Assembly: GCF_005869855.1 (NCBI RefSeq)
Contig: NZ_SZNH01000003.1
Coordinates: forward strand, 309,017 to 373,016
Length of the DNA stretch: 64,000 bases
Direction of reading: 5' to 3'
DNA from: Nostoc sp. PA-18-2419
GTDB taxonomy: Bacteria > Cyanobacteriota > Cyanobacteriia > Cyanobacteriales > Nostocaceae
The position numbers were made by a program, and so were the translations under genes. Below, piece after piece: positions 54,020 to 63,932 of the stretch. The notes below the pieces were generated by a model. The model saw nothing but the letters and a program-made list of their open reading frames with translations, ran no database searches and was not told the DNA's origin. The number at the start of each line of letters is the position of its first letter. Position 1 is the first letter of the stretch.

Positions 54020-54895
54020 ATGGCACTGGATTTTTCCACCTTGCCCTTGGCGTTTCAATTTACTTCTCCAGGACCGATTCTGGTGAGAATAGGACCATTG
54101 ACTATCCGCTGGTATGGCTTGTTGATTGCCACAGCAGTGTTAATTGGCGTTACGCTTTCTCAATATTTGGCAAAGCGCCGTCATATTAATCCAGAGTTGC
54201 TGAGCGATTTGTTCTTTTGGTTATTAATTGGTGCAATTCCAGGCGCACGGATATATTACGTTTTGTTTGAATGGCCTAAATATGCCTCAACTCCAGAAAA
54301 AATCTTTGCAATCTGGGAAGGAGGCATTGCCATTCACGGAGCGATTATTGGTGGAGTTTTGGCAGCATTAATTTTTGCCAAAGTCAAGCAGGTTTCTTTC
54401 TGGCAACTAGCGGATTTAGTAGCGCCTTCGCTGATTTTAGGGCAGGCGATCGGACGTTGGGGCAATTTTTTCAACTCTGAAGCTTTTGGCGACCCAACTA
54501 ATTTACCTTGGAAGCTATATATTCCTCCAGAACGTCGTCCTCTAGAGTATGTTAATTTTGATTATTTTCATCCCACCTTCCTTTACGAATCTCTGTGGGA
54601 TTTAATGGTGTTTGGGCTGCTAATAACTTTATTTTTCCGATCTTTATCTGGCAAGCCACGCCTGAAAGTAGGCACGCTGTTTCTAGTTTACTGGCCAGCC
54701 TATAGCTTAGGACGCCTGTGGATTGAAGGATTTCGCACAGATAGCTTGATGCTAGGGCCTTTGCGGATGGCACAAGTAGTAAGTTGTCTAGGAATTTTAC
54801 TAGGATTATTTGGCTTAGCTTGGCTTTACTTACTCAAACGGCCTTTGCCTGATGTAGTCTCTACTTCTAAGGGAGATGGGGAGATCAGGGGATGA
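54020..54895 (+). CDS. lgt: Prolipoprotein diacylglyceryl transferase
   Basis: Inner-membrane enzyme that attaches diacylglycerol to the lipobox cysteine of lipoprotein precursors; the lipoprotein at 34925-35416 would be one client. It has 291 residues with about seven helices. Signature sequences are [27 protein letters not shown], and the invariant [13 protein letters not shown] block, which carries the essential arginine and glutamate. The start at ATG 54020 is the family start. It is transcribed alone. Confidence 0.97.
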   Translation: MALDFSTLPLAFQFTSPGPILVRIGPLTIRWYGLLIATAVLIGVTLSQYLAKRRHINPELLSDLFFWLLIGAIPGARIYYVLFEWPKYASTPEKIFAIWEGGIAIHGAIIGGVLAALIFAKVKQVSFWQLADLVAPSLILGQAIGRWGNFFNSEAFGDPTNLPWKLYIPPERRPLEYVNFDYFHPTFLYESLWDLMVFGLLITLFFRSLSGKPRLKVGTLFLVYWPAYSLGRLWIEGFRTDSLMLGPLRMAQVVSCLGILLGLFGLAWLYLLKRPLPDVVSTSKGDGEIRG

Positions 54896-54967
54896 ACAAG
54901 TGTGGGGAGAGCAACTCTTAACTTAGTACTTCTAATGCCCTATGCTCTATGCCCAAAAATAAAAAAT

Positions 54968-54989
54968 GCCCCAGAGTTTTCTCTAGGGC
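54968..54989 (+). terminator. Stem-loop after lgt
   Basis: GCCCCAGAG (54968-54976) and CTCTAGGGC (54981-54989) pair with one mismatch around TTTT. The T-tail is poor, so this is a modest terminator candidate. Confidence 0.5.
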
Positions 54990-55085
54990 TTAACCAGGGT
55001 GCATCTACCATTACTCTCTACTAGGGAAAGAGGGTAAATCCGGAAAGATACTGAGAAAATCCTAAAAAAATTTTGAGGGTTTGCC

Positions 55086-55898
55086 GTGTGTGCTTTTAAA
55101 GATGAATATACAGAAAGCTTGAATTATAAAAAAACACTATACGCTATAGAACCATCTGTGTACATTGTTGGAGCAGGCCCTGGAGATCCAGATTTACTTA
55201 CGGTGAAGGCAGAGAAACTATTAGCTGTTGCTGATGTGATTTTATTTGCTGATTCTTTAGTACCAGAACAGATTTTAGAAATTTGTCGAAAAGATGCCGA
55301 GATAATTAGAACTGCAAATCAAACTTTAGAAGAGATTTTGGCAATAATGGTGGAGAAGGTGCGATCGCAACACAAATCTCTAGTCCGTCTTCATTCCGGC
55401 GATCCCAGTCTTTACAGCGCTATCCACGAGCAAATGCACCTCCTAGCAGAGGCAAATATTCCTTTTGAAGTTATACCCGGTATCAGCGCTTTTCAAGCCG
55501 CTGCTGCCAAAATGAAAACAGAATTGACTGTACCTGGTTTAGTCCAAACCATTATTTTGACACGCATCAGCGGACGTACAGAAGTGCCCGCTTCCGAAGA
55601 ATTAGCCTCTCTAGCAGCACATCAGGCTAGCCTTTGCCTATACTTGAGTGCGCGTCATGTAGAAAATGTCCAAATCAAACTACTCGAACATTACCCAGCC
55701 GAAACCTTAGTGGCAATTTGCTTTCGCATCGGCTGGCCGGATGAAAAAATTAGGATTGTCCCTCTCAATCAAATCGCAGACTGTACTCATCAAGAAAAAC
55801 TAATTCGCACCACACTTTATATAATCAGTCCAGCACTTTCGCCAACCACAGGGCGATCACGTTTATATCATCCCGAACATAATCATCTATTTCGTTAG
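55086..55898 (+). CDS. cobM: Precorrin-4 C11-methyltransferase
   Basis: SAM-dependent methyltransferase of the corrin (vitamin B12) pathway, 270 residues. The tetrapyrrole methylase signature is VYIVGAGPGDPDLLTVKAEKLL near the N-terminus, with LHSGDPSLYSAI and FEVIPGISAFQAAAA following. I kept GTG 55086 as the start, but an in-frame GTG at V26 (55161) matches the usual compact N-terminus and may be the real one. It is the only cobalamin gene in the window. Confidence 0.93.
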   Translation: MCAFKDEYTESLNYKKTLYAIEPSVYIVGAGPGDPDLLTVKAEKLLAVADVILFADSLVPEQILEICRKDAEIIRTANQTLEEILAIMVEKVRSQHKSLVRLHSGDPSLYSAIHEQMHLLAEANIPFEVIPGISAFQAAAAKMKTELTVPGLVQTIILTRISGRTEVPASEELASLAAHQASLCLYLSARHVENVQIKLLEHYPAETLVAICFRIGWPDEKIRIVPLNQIADCTHQEKLIRTTLYIISPALSPTTGRSRLYHPEHNHLFR

Positions 55899-55996
55899 TC
55901 TCATTAATAGATAATAGCCGACAGGCAAAAGGCAATTAATCTTCACTCTTACCTCTCTTTAGTAGTTAACATTCACAAATAAAATAGGAGTTACAT

Positions 55997-56350
55997 ATGC
56001 CATTAATTAAAGTTCAAACTTCTGCATCTGCTCCTCAAAAAGCTGAAATTGAATCAATGCTTTTGAGTCTATCAACCAAGTTAGCAAAACATTTAGGAAA
56101 ACCAGAATCTTATGTAATGACTGCTTTTGAACCAGTAATTCCTATGACTTTCGCTGGCAATACAGACCCAGTTTGCTACATTGAAATTAAGAGCGTTGGC
56201 TCGATGAAGCCAGACCAAACTAAAGCAATGAGTGAAGATTTTTGTCAGCAAATTAACCAAACCTTGGGTGTGCCGAAAAATCGAATTTATATAGAATTTA
56301 CAGACGCTAAGGGTGCAATGTGGGGCTGGAACGGCACTACCTTTGGTTAA
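55997..56350 (+). CDS. MIF/phenylpyruvate tautomerase family protein
   Basis: A 117-residue tautomerase-superfamily protein. The catalytic N-terminal proline is P2 (MPLIKVQTSA), exposed after removal of Met. Other family features are KHLGKPESYVMTAFE, the GSMKPDQTKAMSE helix, and the C-terminal NRIYIEFTDAKGAMWGWNGTTFG. The cellular substrate in cyanobacteria is unknown. The AGGAG upstream at ~55986 supports ATG 55997. Confidence 0.9.
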   Translation: MPLIKVQTSASAPQKAEIESMLLSLSTKLAKHLGKPESYVMTAFEPVIPMTFAGNTDPVCYIEIKSVGSMKPDQTKAMSEDFCQQINQTLGVPKNRIYIEFTDAKGAMWGWNGTTFG

Positions 56351-56428
56351 TTTGTTGTGTTCTTTAGTAAAGACGAACTCGAGCCGGCAGGTGTAGGATA
56401 GAGATCCAGCATCAATTCGTAATTTGTT

Positions 56429-57520
56429 ATGTCTGCTACGCCTCTTGTATCTCAGGTTGACTTACACAATTCAGTTAAATCAGCATTACTTCCTCCCCTA
56501 CTTGGTGCAAACGTTGCGGAGTTAACTGCTTGGGTGCAGCAACAGGGACAACCTGCTTACAGAGGAAAGCAATTACATGAATGGATATATCACAAGGGGG
56601 TGCGATCGCTAGCCGATATTTCTGTCTTCTCCAAGCAATGGCGCAAAGAAGTAGCAGAAATCCCCATTGGGCGCTCAATTTTACATTACCGCTCTGAGGC
56701 TCCCGATGGTACGGTGAAATATCTTTTACAATTAGCAGACGGACAAATTATTGAAACTGTTGGCATCCCCACCTTCGCAGAAAGGGGAGAAGGTCCAAAA
56801 GCCCGTTTGACAGTTTGCGTTTCTACTCAGGTGGGCTGCCCAATGGCGTGTGATTTCTGCGCTACTGGTAAGGGAGGCTACAAACGCAACTTAGCACGGC
56901 ACGAAATTATCGATCAGGTGTTGACTGTACAAGAAGATTTTCAGCAACGGGTTAGCAATGTGGTGTTTATGGGACTGGGTGAACCGTTGTTGAATACTGA
57001 GAATGTCCTAGCAGCCCTGAAATCTCTCAATCAAGATGTCGGTATTGGGCAGCGATCGTTAACTGTTTCTACAGTTGGGATTCGCGATCGTATCCGTCAG
57101 TTCGCGCAACACCATTTGCAAATCACTCTTGCGGTTAGTCTCCATGCACCCAACCAAGCACTGCGAGAAAAACTTATCCCCAGCGCCCGCGCTTATCCTC
57201 TAGAAGATTTGCTAGCTGAATGTCGAGAATATGTAGAAATCACTGGACGCCGCGTTACATTTGAATATATTCTCCTGGCTGGTGTCAATGATTTACCAGA
57301 ACATGCATTAGAACTAGCCAAACGTTTGCGCGGATTTCAAAGTCATGTGAATTTAATTCCTTACAATCCCATCCAAGAAGTAGACTACGAACGCCCCAAC
57401 CGCGATCGCATTCAAGCATTTGTCAACGTTCTCAAGCAACAACAAATTGCTGTTAGTGTGCGTTACTCCCGTGGTTTAGAAGCTAATGCTGCTTGTGGAC
57501 AACTCAGAGCAAGTAAATAA
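56429..57520 (+). CDS. rlmN: 23S rRNA (adenine2503-C2)-methyltransferase
   Basis: Radical SAM methylase of 23S rRNA A2503 and some tRNAs. It has 363 residues. The [4Fe-4S] ligands are C137, C141 and C144 ([11 protein letters not shown]). The cysteines needed for the methyl-transfer mechanism correspond to C130 (LTVCVSTQ) and C356 (NAACGQLR). The GLGEPLLN and VSLHAPNQ loops are typical. It is transcribed alone, with the start at ATG 56429. Confidence 0.96.
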   Translation: MSATPLVSQVDLHNSVKSALLPPLLGANVAELTAWVQQQGQPAYRGKQLHEWIYHKGVRSLADISVFSKQWRKEVAEIPIGRSILHYRSEAPDGTVKYLLQLADGQIIETVGIPTFAERGEGPKARLTVCVSTQVGCPMACDFCATGKGGYKRNLARHEIIDQVLTVQEDFQQRVSNVVFMGLGEPLLNTENVLAALKSLNQDVGIGQRSLTVSTVGIRDRIRQFAQHHLQITLAVSLHAPNQALREKLIPSARAYPLEDLLAECREYVEITGRRVTFEYILLAGVNDLPEHALELAKRLRGFQSHVNLIPYNPIQEVDYERPNRDRIQAFVNVLKQQQIAVSVRYSRGLEANAACGQLRASK

Positions 57521-57654
57521 AAATTTAAAAAATGATTGTGACAAATGAATTTATTAAATCTAAATTCACAGAACTTATTTGTAATCCAAAATCTCAAATT
57601 AAAAATTGTATTATGAGTTATCAATCTATTCTAATTTTGAATTCTGCTATAAGA

Positions 57655-58755
57655 TTAACTATTTGGAGTCCCCTGCTGGTATTGCATGGCTTTAGCATAA
57701 TCGCCCAAAGCGTAGCAAGCGACTCTAAGACTGGCAAGAGTTTGTTCTTCACTACGCCGATCTTTAATTGTCCTAGCTAAGAGTAAACGTTCTTCATAAT
57801 ATGTAATTGCTCTGTGATGATCCCCTAAAGCTTCACAAGCAACTCCTAAACTGCCTAAGGACTGTTCTTCGCTGCGCTGATCTTGAATTTCTCTGGCTAA
57901 TTGTAAGCGTTCCTCATAATACTTAATAGCTTTGATATAATCACCTAAAGCATAACAAGCATTACCTAAATTTTTTAGTACCTGAGAAGCACTGCGGACA
58001 TTTTTTAAAGAGCGTGCTAGTACTACACATTGCTCATAGTAGGCGATCGCTCTTGAATAATTATCTAAAGCATACCAAGCATTACCCAAATTCTTGAGTA
58101 CCTGTTCCTCGCCCCAATTATCTTTGAGTTCGCGCACAATTTCTAGACTTTGTTGTTGATACTCAATAGCTTGTGTAAACTTACCTAAAGCTTTATATAC
58201 CAATCCCAAGTTATTCAGTGCTGCTACTTGACTGCGTTTGTCTTGTAGCTGTTGGGTTATTTTCAAACATTTTTTTAGAAAATCAATTGCCTTATTATGT
58301 TCATTTAAGTGACGGTACGCATTGCCTAAATGCGAAAGTGCTTGCATCTGTAATGTTAAATCTGAAGTCTCCTCGCTTAAAGACATACACTTTTGAGAGT
58401 AGGAGATAGCACTCTTGTAGTCTCCCGCGCTGTAAGTTACCAATCCTAAAAAAGAAAGTACCTGTGCCTGTTTTTGTAAATCTTTAACTGCCTGAAATAG
58501 TACCAAAGATTGTTGTAAAGACTTCATCGCAGCTACTAATTCACCAGCTTGCTGCTGTTGAATACCTTGTCGTAGCAGCGTAGATGCTTCCGATAGATAT
58601 TCGTCACTTTCTTGTGGCAGTGGTATTTCTACTTGTGAACCAGAGTTAAATTCATGAGTAATTGTATTGCGCTTCACTGGTTTTAGGTAAGTTGTGGGTA
58701 ATTGCAGGGGGACTGTATTTTTCGATCTATTATTCCATCCGTTTTTAGACATCAA
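57655..58755 (-). CDS. Tetratricopeptide-repeat protein
   Basis: A 366-residue protein with about seven TPR units of ~40 residues from residue ~85 to the end (SQKCMSLSEETSDLTLQ…LSHLGNAYRHLNEHNKAIDFLKKCL, and so on). These follow the kinesin-light-chain-like pattern of alternating ALGDY and RSEEQ loops. There is no enzymatic domain and no signal peptide, so it is probably a cytoplasmic scaffold or part of a signalling group. The ORF begins MMSKNGW. No partner is obvious. Confidence 0.85.
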   Translation of the reverse strand: MMSKNGWNNRSKNTVPLQLPTTYLKPVKRNTITHEFNSGSQVEIPLPQESDEYLSEASTLLRQGIQQQQAGELVAAMKSLQQSLVLFQAVKDLQKQAQVLSFLGLVTYSAGDYKSAISYSQKCMSLSEETSDLTLQMQALSHLGNAYRHLNEHNKAIDFLKKCLKITQQLQDKRSQVAALNNLGLVYKALGKFTQAIEYQQQSLEIVRELKDNWGEEQVLKNLGNAWYALDNYSRAIAYYEQCVVLARSLKNVRSASQVLKNLGNACYALGDYIKAIKYYEERLQLAREIQDQRSEEQSLGSLGVACEALGDHHRAITYYEERLLLARTIKDRRSEEQTLASLRVACYALGDYAKAMQYQQGTPNS

Positions 58756-59172
58756 CCCCTTCCTGTTTAGTCTGGTGGTAAATCTAGTATTCCCAAAACC
58801 AGGATGTATCTTTCATAAAGCTGATTTATCAAAGCGTAGATATCAAATACTTGTATTGTAAAGATTGTCAGTTTGATCTGACTTGCATTGAATTGCCAAG
58901 CTAACAATAACAGCAGTGAAAGTTAGCGTTGCTCAGTGAAAGGATCAATCTGTCTCACGCAGAGGTGCAGAAACGCAGAGAATAGGAGTTTGAAAGATTA
59001 AATTTTTCACATTCATTTTTCATTCAGCAATGCCTGAAAGCTAATTGATGAAGCGATCGCTGCTTGGCTTCCCACTGATGAATCATCATAATTTTAGTTG
59101 TCACTCACTTAAGCAACAAGCAATTTCTATTCTCAAAAACTGTTGTTTAGCTAAACATTTATAGTAACGAGA
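58756..59172. other. Intergenic region with dispersed-repeat words
   Basis: 417 bases between the TPR and NADAR genes. It includes a tail of the tctcacgcagaggtgcagaaacgcagag type at ~58950 and a HIP1 site at ~59054. I find no coding sequence or RNA gene. Confidence 0.5.
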
Positions 59173-59643
59173 TTATTTTATTGTACTATTATCACTATCT
59201 ATACTGTATGTACGGCGGAGAATTTCTCGCACTTCTATGAGAATTTTTCCTAGTTTGTTTTTACCACTACCATCAGCTCCGCAACCCCAGTAAAAATCGA
59301 TGGGCGAGTTTTCAACAATTTCTTCATCACCTGTGGAAAGTAAGATATTCTTGATATCCATATGAGTTTGAAATTTACGTAGTACGGCTTGGCGCATAAT
59401 GTCATCTTTAACTTGTTCCCAATCTTGACGTAATGGACGGGTTCTTTCACGCCCCATTCTTGCCGCATCTTTAGGCGTTTTAATTAAGCGAATTTGTTCT
59501 ACATGAGGTGTATTGATAAACTTTTGTGCTTGAAAGTAGTGTTCGCTAGTTGGCCAATACAATCCATCTAATTCAAAGTCGTGGGGCGAAAAGTTAGAAA
59601 AACAGCCATATTGTTCGCGAGTGCTGTAAAAGTAGATTATCAT
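59173..59643 (-). CDS. NADAR/YbiA-family protein
   Basis: A 156-residue NADAR-domain protein. Characteristic segments are EQYGCFSNFSPHDFELDGLYWPTSEHYFQAQKF at the N-terminus and FYWGCGADGSGKNKLGKILIEVREIL at the C-terminus. YbiA acts as an N-glycosidase on damaged riboflavin intermediates, and other NADAR proteins remove ADP-ribose from guanine bases in DNA, countering DarT-type toxins. There is no riboflavin gene or DarT gene nearby, so either role is open. Confidence 0.88.
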   Translation of the reverse strand: MIIYFYSTREQYGCFSNFSPHDFELDGLYWPTSEHYFQAQKFINTPHVEQIRLIKTPKDAARMGRERTRPLRQDWEQVKDDIMRQAVLRKFQTHMDIKNILLSTGDEEIVENSPIDFYWGCGADGSGKNKLGKILIEVREILRRTYSIDSDNSTIK

Positions 59644-59798
59644 AAAATCTAATTCAATTTAAATACTAAAAAAACTTAATAGCTCGCAGTATTCTATTAA
59701 TAAAATTATTTAATAACAGGAGATTTTCATAAATGTTATCAATAGTCAATTTTGGAAAATAAATTAGTATATTTAAGTTCACTCATTTCAAACTAATA

Positions 59799-62156
59799 CT
59801 ACAAAACAGAACCCTGATTTTCAGATGTTTCAATAAACGCCTCAAACTCCCGTTCTGGAGACCATTGAATAGCCCCATCTCGTCCTGTAAAGAACAGTTT
59901 TGTTTGACTTTGATTGAGTTCAGATAAAGTGTTTTCATCAAAATTTGCAGCAGAAGCGATCGCCACTTTTGGTTGCAGAGCTAGAACTAAATTTTTTAAA
60001 GCCTGAGAGTCACACCATAAGACTTGTGGACGAGGCAAACTTCCATTTTTAACTAATTGTTGTACCTCTTGAGATTTAATATTACCTATTAACAACCAGT
60101 TTTGCTCTAAAATTTGCAATTGTAAAATAGGTAATTCGTTGTTAATTAATTGCACAACTATCGAACCAGCTTGCACCGCTTGACCAACAGCTAACGGTTG
60201 GTAAGATCCTTGATGCTTTCGTAGTTCTTCTTGAATTGCCTGAGTAGCAATAGAATTTTCTGGTTTTGGGGAATATTCATAAAAAGTTTTGATTGGTAAA
60301 CGTTGTACTAATTCCAACCAACCATTACTTCTATTGCCTTGAAAATCAGTAGCGATCGCCGAGTTTATTTGATTTATACCTTGCTGTTGTAAAAATGGTA
60401 AAATTGTAAAGCGTCCTGTACCTTCATCACCACTATTAATCAGAGTTACTGCTCCTTTATCTTGAACGACTATAATTGGTTCAGTGCCAGACTCTAATAT
60501 CGTTATCCTAAATAATGTATTTGCAGAATGCCATAGGGGGATGATTACTAAACCAACCGCAATTAAACTAGCAAACCACCACTGGCGCTGCCACCAACGT
60601 ACTAAGTAAACTAAGATAATTAGCCCATAAATAGTTAGCAATTGCCAAGTGGAGATGCTACCTAGAGCAACAAAGTTTCCTGGCAAATTGCTAAAAAATT
60701 CTACAAGTTTAATTAGCAAATCAGTGGGGTAATGCAACAGTCCAGCCAAAAAGCTTCCTATGTCTGTAAAAATTAATGCTCCTATAGCACTGATAATACC
60801 ACCTATACTAATAATAGAAATTAATGGAGTACTGACGACATTCAATAATAAACTGTAGGTTGGTACAACTCCAAAGACAAAAAGTTGCACAGGTAAAGTC
60901 CAAATAGTAGCAGCAAGAGGAACAGCAATCAAAGAAGCGATCGCAGGTGGTAACCAACCTAAACGCTCGATAATTGCGGGTACTGTTACAACTAATCCTA
61001 GTGTTGCCAAAAAACTCAATTGAAAACCTAAATCCCAAATCCATAGCGGATTAAATAGTAATAAGAGTGTTGCTGCTAATAACAGCGAACCCAACTGTTT
61101 TACCTTCCTTTTTAATAACAAACCAACTAATGCTGCAAAACCCATAATTACGGCTCTAAGAACCGCAGGTTGAAAACCCGTTAAACTCAGAAAAATAATT
61201 AAAGCCAAAAACCCAAGCGTAAATTGTGTTCCTTTTCTTGTACGCTTTGTTAATTGTAATATTACACTCAAAATCAACGAAGTTTGAAACCCGGAAGCAG
61301 CTAAAGCATGAGCTAATCCTGCTTTTACAAACAAATCGCGGATATCATAGGGTAAATCCACAGCTTTGCTACCTAAAACCATTGCACTCACAAGTGGTCC
61401 TTCTGGAATACCTAAGCTACGAACTTGCGATCGCACAATTCGTTGCCGAATTTGCCACCAACCCCATTTACGTTCTTGTTCCAAAACATTGATTTGTCGT
61501 CCAATCAAACCAGCGAATGTTCCTTCTTGCTTGAGAAACTTTTGAAAGTCGAAACCACCAGGATTGGAAGCCGCCTTTGGTTTGTATAAAATTCCAGTCA
61601 CAGCAATTTGTTGACTAGGGTATAAACCTGTAGCTTGAAGTATGGGCACTGTTACATATAATTTGCCTGTCACTCCTTTTGGGACACCTGCTGAACCTTT
61701 TTCATTTTTGACTTCATCTAACTGAGTCGCTTCCAGCCAAAATTGTCCCCGGTGACTGCGAGTCAAGCGAGGATTACTCGTCACCTCGCCGCGAACAATC
61801 ACAAGTTGTTCTTGATTACTGCTATTTCCAGGCGGAACGAACTGACTAATATCCTTTGCAGCTGGTTGCGGTACTCGCCATTGAAAATATAGAGTTGCCA
61901 ACAGTCCCACTAAACCAGCAGCTAACCATATTCTAGGATGGGGACTACTTTGCCAGGTGTTAAGCACTCCCTTAGTTTTCCCTCGAGTATTTTCTGGTTT
62001 CTGAGCTAGTTTCCTTGAGATGAAGTAGCGTCTTCTCAAAAAAATTGTTCCTACTATCCCTAGAATCAAAATCCACGCACCACCCCAAGGAATTGCTGTA
62101 AACAGCAACCCGATAATGTAGGCAAGACAAATAATTACACCACTGGTTTGAATCAT
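59799..62156 (-). CDS. ComEC/Rec2-family DNA-uptake membrane protein
   Basis: A 785-residue membrane protein resembling ComEC, which forms the inner-membrane DNA channel of natural transformation. I chose ATG 62156 (MIQTSGVIICLAYIIG); an upstream TTG at 62183 is also in frame. An OB-fold-like N-terminal part (RGEVTSNPRLTRSHRGQFWLEA) is followed by the competence-domain helices (LAHALAASGFQTSLILSVILQL, LTGFQPAVLRAVIMGF). The C-terminal beta-lactamase-like domain lacks the metal-binding HxHxDH (AIATDFQGNRSNGW instead), so nuclease activity is unlikely. Confidence 0.85.
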   Translation of the reverse strand: MIQTSGVIICLAYIIGLLFTAIPWGGAWILILGIVGTIFLRRRYFISRKLAQKPENTRGKTKGVLNTWQSSPHPRIWLAAGLVGLLATLYFQWRVPQPAAKDISQFVPPGNSSNQEQLVIVRGEVTSNPRLTRSHRGQFWLEATQLDEVKNEKGSAGVPKGVTGKLYVTVPILQATGLYPSQQIAVTGILYKPKAASNPGGFDFQKFLKQEGTFAGLIGRQINVLEQERKWGWWQIRQRIVRSQVRSLGIPEGPLVSAMVLGSKAVDLPYDIRDLFVKAGLAHALAASGFQTSLILSVILQLTKRTRKGTQFTLGFLALIIFLSLTGFQPAVLRAVIMGFAALVGLLLKRKVKQLGSLLLAATLLLLFNPLWIWDLGFQLSFLATLGLVVTVPAIIERLGWLPPAIASLIAVPLAATIWTLPVQLFVFGVVPTYSLLLNVVSTPLISIISIGGIISAIGALIFTDIGSFLAGLLHYPTDLLIKLVEFFSNLPGNFVALGSISTWQLLTIYGLIILVYLVRWWQRQWWFASLIAVGLVIIPLWHSANTLFRITILESGTEPIIVVQDKGAVTLINSGDEGTGRFTILPFLQQQGINQINSAIATDFQGNRSNGWLELVQRLPIKTFYEYSPKPENSIATQAIQEELRKHQGSYQPLAVGQAVQAGSIVVQLINNELPILQLQILEQNWLLIGNIKSQEVQQLVKNGSLPRPQVLWCDSQALKNLVLALQPKVAIASAANFDENTLSELNQSQTKLFFTGRDGAIQWSPEREFEAFIETSENQGSVL

Positions 62157-62183
62157 AAGATTTTTTGTAAAAGTACCTAGCAA

Positions 62184-62744
62184 ATAGAATTGGCAGCTAA
62201 CTTAAAAATATAAGACTTATGTAAGAAAGCTCTCAAACTCTTGTTAACACCGAAGTTGTGAGATAAGCAAACCTAAGCTCTAGGCGTAGCTTGTTTCTCC
62301 ATAAAAATATGGTGGGCTGAGCCAACTGCAAAAGTTAATGCTCAAACCTCTGTGTAGATGAACTTTTCATTTATTTAATCGGCAACTCGAAAAAATTTTA
62401 TGCTTGTGGTGAAGTATAGTCCATCAAGTTTATATAAACAAAGCCCGCATGTGCAGGCTTTGTTTGTATTTTTAATGGCTTAGAGTGAGGTTTTAATGGT
62501 ATTTACGATTGTTGGTAATAGAAATGCTCAGCCTACACCTTAGCGCAACATAAAGAAACAAAGCACAAATCGCTAAGTGTCCAGATATGTATAAACTGTC
62601 TGTAACCTTTTTGTATTTATGTAAATACATTTAGACAAATTTGACTATTGACTAGCAACGCTAATAGTAATAGTTGGATTGATATTCTTTGGAAGGGAGC
62701 TTGCCACCTAGTTACAGCACTTTTGATGCTGTCAGAGTTAGTGT
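62184..62744. other. Intergenic region with a strong hairpin
   Basis: 561 bases between comEC and glyQ (both minus). A perfect 10-bp stem (AAACAAAGCC/GGCTTTGTTT) lies at 62436-62465; on the plus strand it is followed by gtattttt, but the only transcript reaching it should be from glyQ on the minus strand. The dispersed word taggcgtagctt occurs near 62281. No coding sequence is seen. Confidence 0.5.
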
Positions 62745-63623
62745 TTAACTCACTGTATTTTTGAGCAACGGAAAACCTAACTTCTCCCTTTGCTCGACAT
62801 ACAAATGAGCTACTTTGCGTGCCAAATGCCGAATCCTGGCAATGTAGCGAGTTCTCTCCGTCACCGAAATCACACCTCTAGCATCCAGTAAATTAAAGGT
62901 GTGCGAACACTTCATTACATAATCTAAGCTAGGTAAGACCAATCCTCGCTCCGTCAATTGACTAGCTTCCTGCTCATATAAATTAAACAGTGTCAGTAAT
63001 AGTTCAGGATTCGACGCTTCAAAGTTGTAAATACACTGTTCAATCTCTCCTTGCAGATAGATATCACCATAACTAATATTGTCTGTCCAATGAATCTTAG
63101 TAATTGCCTCTACTTCTTGCAGATACATCGCTAATCGTTCTAAACCGTATGTAATCTCAATTGACACAGGACGGCAATCAATTCCACCACACTGTTGGAA
63201 GTAGGTAAATTGAGTAATTTCCATTCCATCTAACCAGACTTCCCACCCAGTGCCCCAAGCGCCTACTGTTGCGTCTTCCCAGTTATCTTCTACAAACCGA
63301 ATATCGTGATCTTCAGGACGAATTCCTAAAACCCTTAATGAATCTAGATAAATCTCTTGAATATTATCTGGAGACGGCTTAATTAAGACTTGATACTGAT
63401 AATAGTGTTGAAAGCGGTTGGGGTTTTCACCGTAGCGTCCATCTGTCGGACGACGACACGGCTCAACATAGGCAACAGCCCACGGCTCCGGTCCCAATGC
63501 TCTCAAAAACGTCTGAGGATTTTTAGTGCCTGCTCCCTTTTCAATATCGTAAGGTTGAGCGATTAAGCAACCGTGATCGGCCCAAAACTGATGCAACAAG
63601 GCTATTACCGATTGAAAATTCAC
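62745..63623 (-). CDS. glyQ: Glycyl-tRNA synthetase alpha subunit
   Basis: Catalytic subunit of the bacterial-type heterotetrameric glycyl-tRNA synthetase; the beta subunit (glyS) is encoded elsewhere, which is usual in cyanobacteria. It has 292 residues, the family length. Class II motifs are clear: [56 protein letters not shown] (binding pocket) and [15 protein letters not shown]. It is transcribed away from the rRNA operon. Confidence 0.97.
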   Translation of the reverse strand: MNFQSVIALLHQFWADHGCLIAQPYDIEKGAGTKNPQTFLRALGPEPWAVAYVEPCRRPTDGRYGENPNRFQHYYQYQVLIKPSPDNIQEIYLDSLRVLGIRPEDHDIRFVEDNWEDATVGAWGTGWEVWLDGMEITQFTYFQQCGGIDCRPVSIEITYGLERLAMYLQEVEAITKIHWTDNISYGDIYLQGEIEQCIYNFEASNPELLLTLFNLYEQEASQLTERGLVLPSLDYVMKCSHTFNLLDARGVISVTERTRYIARIRHLARKVAHLYVEQREKLGFPLLKNTVS

Positions 63624-63932
63624 GCTTTATCCTTCCTTAATCAGCATATTGCATAAACCATTGTTGCCTACAATCCTTTAGTATGGGCAGTTACAAGGCG
63701 CTGAAAAAAAGGTCAAAAAAAGTTTGTCAAAGTGGTTGACACTTTTAGAGAGGTTAGTTATATTGAATAAGTGCCTGAGAGCGAAGCGAAAGAGCGACGC
63801 CCAAGGGACACCGAACCATGAAAATATTATAGTTTGAAAGCCATTATACAACAAGTGGTCAGCGTCAAGAAAATAAGATAACCAAGCTGAGGTTAAAAAA
63901 GCGCAGCTAAAAGAGCTAAAAGCAAACGATTC
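63624..63932 (+). other. rRNA operon leader and promoter region
   Basis: 309 bases between glyQ and 16S. The promoter is at 63736-63764. Downstream, from ~63771, the leader contains gagagcgaagcgaaagagcgacgcc and further GA-rich sequence that could carry antitermination and RNase III processing stems. No coding sequence is present. Confidence 0.6.
63736..63764 (+). promoter_or_regulatory. Predicted rRNA operon promoter
   Basis: A perfect -35 TTGACA (63736-63741), a 17-base spacer and -10 TATATT (63759-63764) lie about 170 bases upstream of the 16S start. Transcription should start near 63771. This is the best consensus promoter in the window, as expected for rRNA. Confidence 0.8.

Noticed and set aside
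54900..55085. Possible cobalamin riboswitch upstream of cobM
   Set aside because: I could not find the B12-box or the paired elements of the fold; only a stem-loop after lgt is clear.
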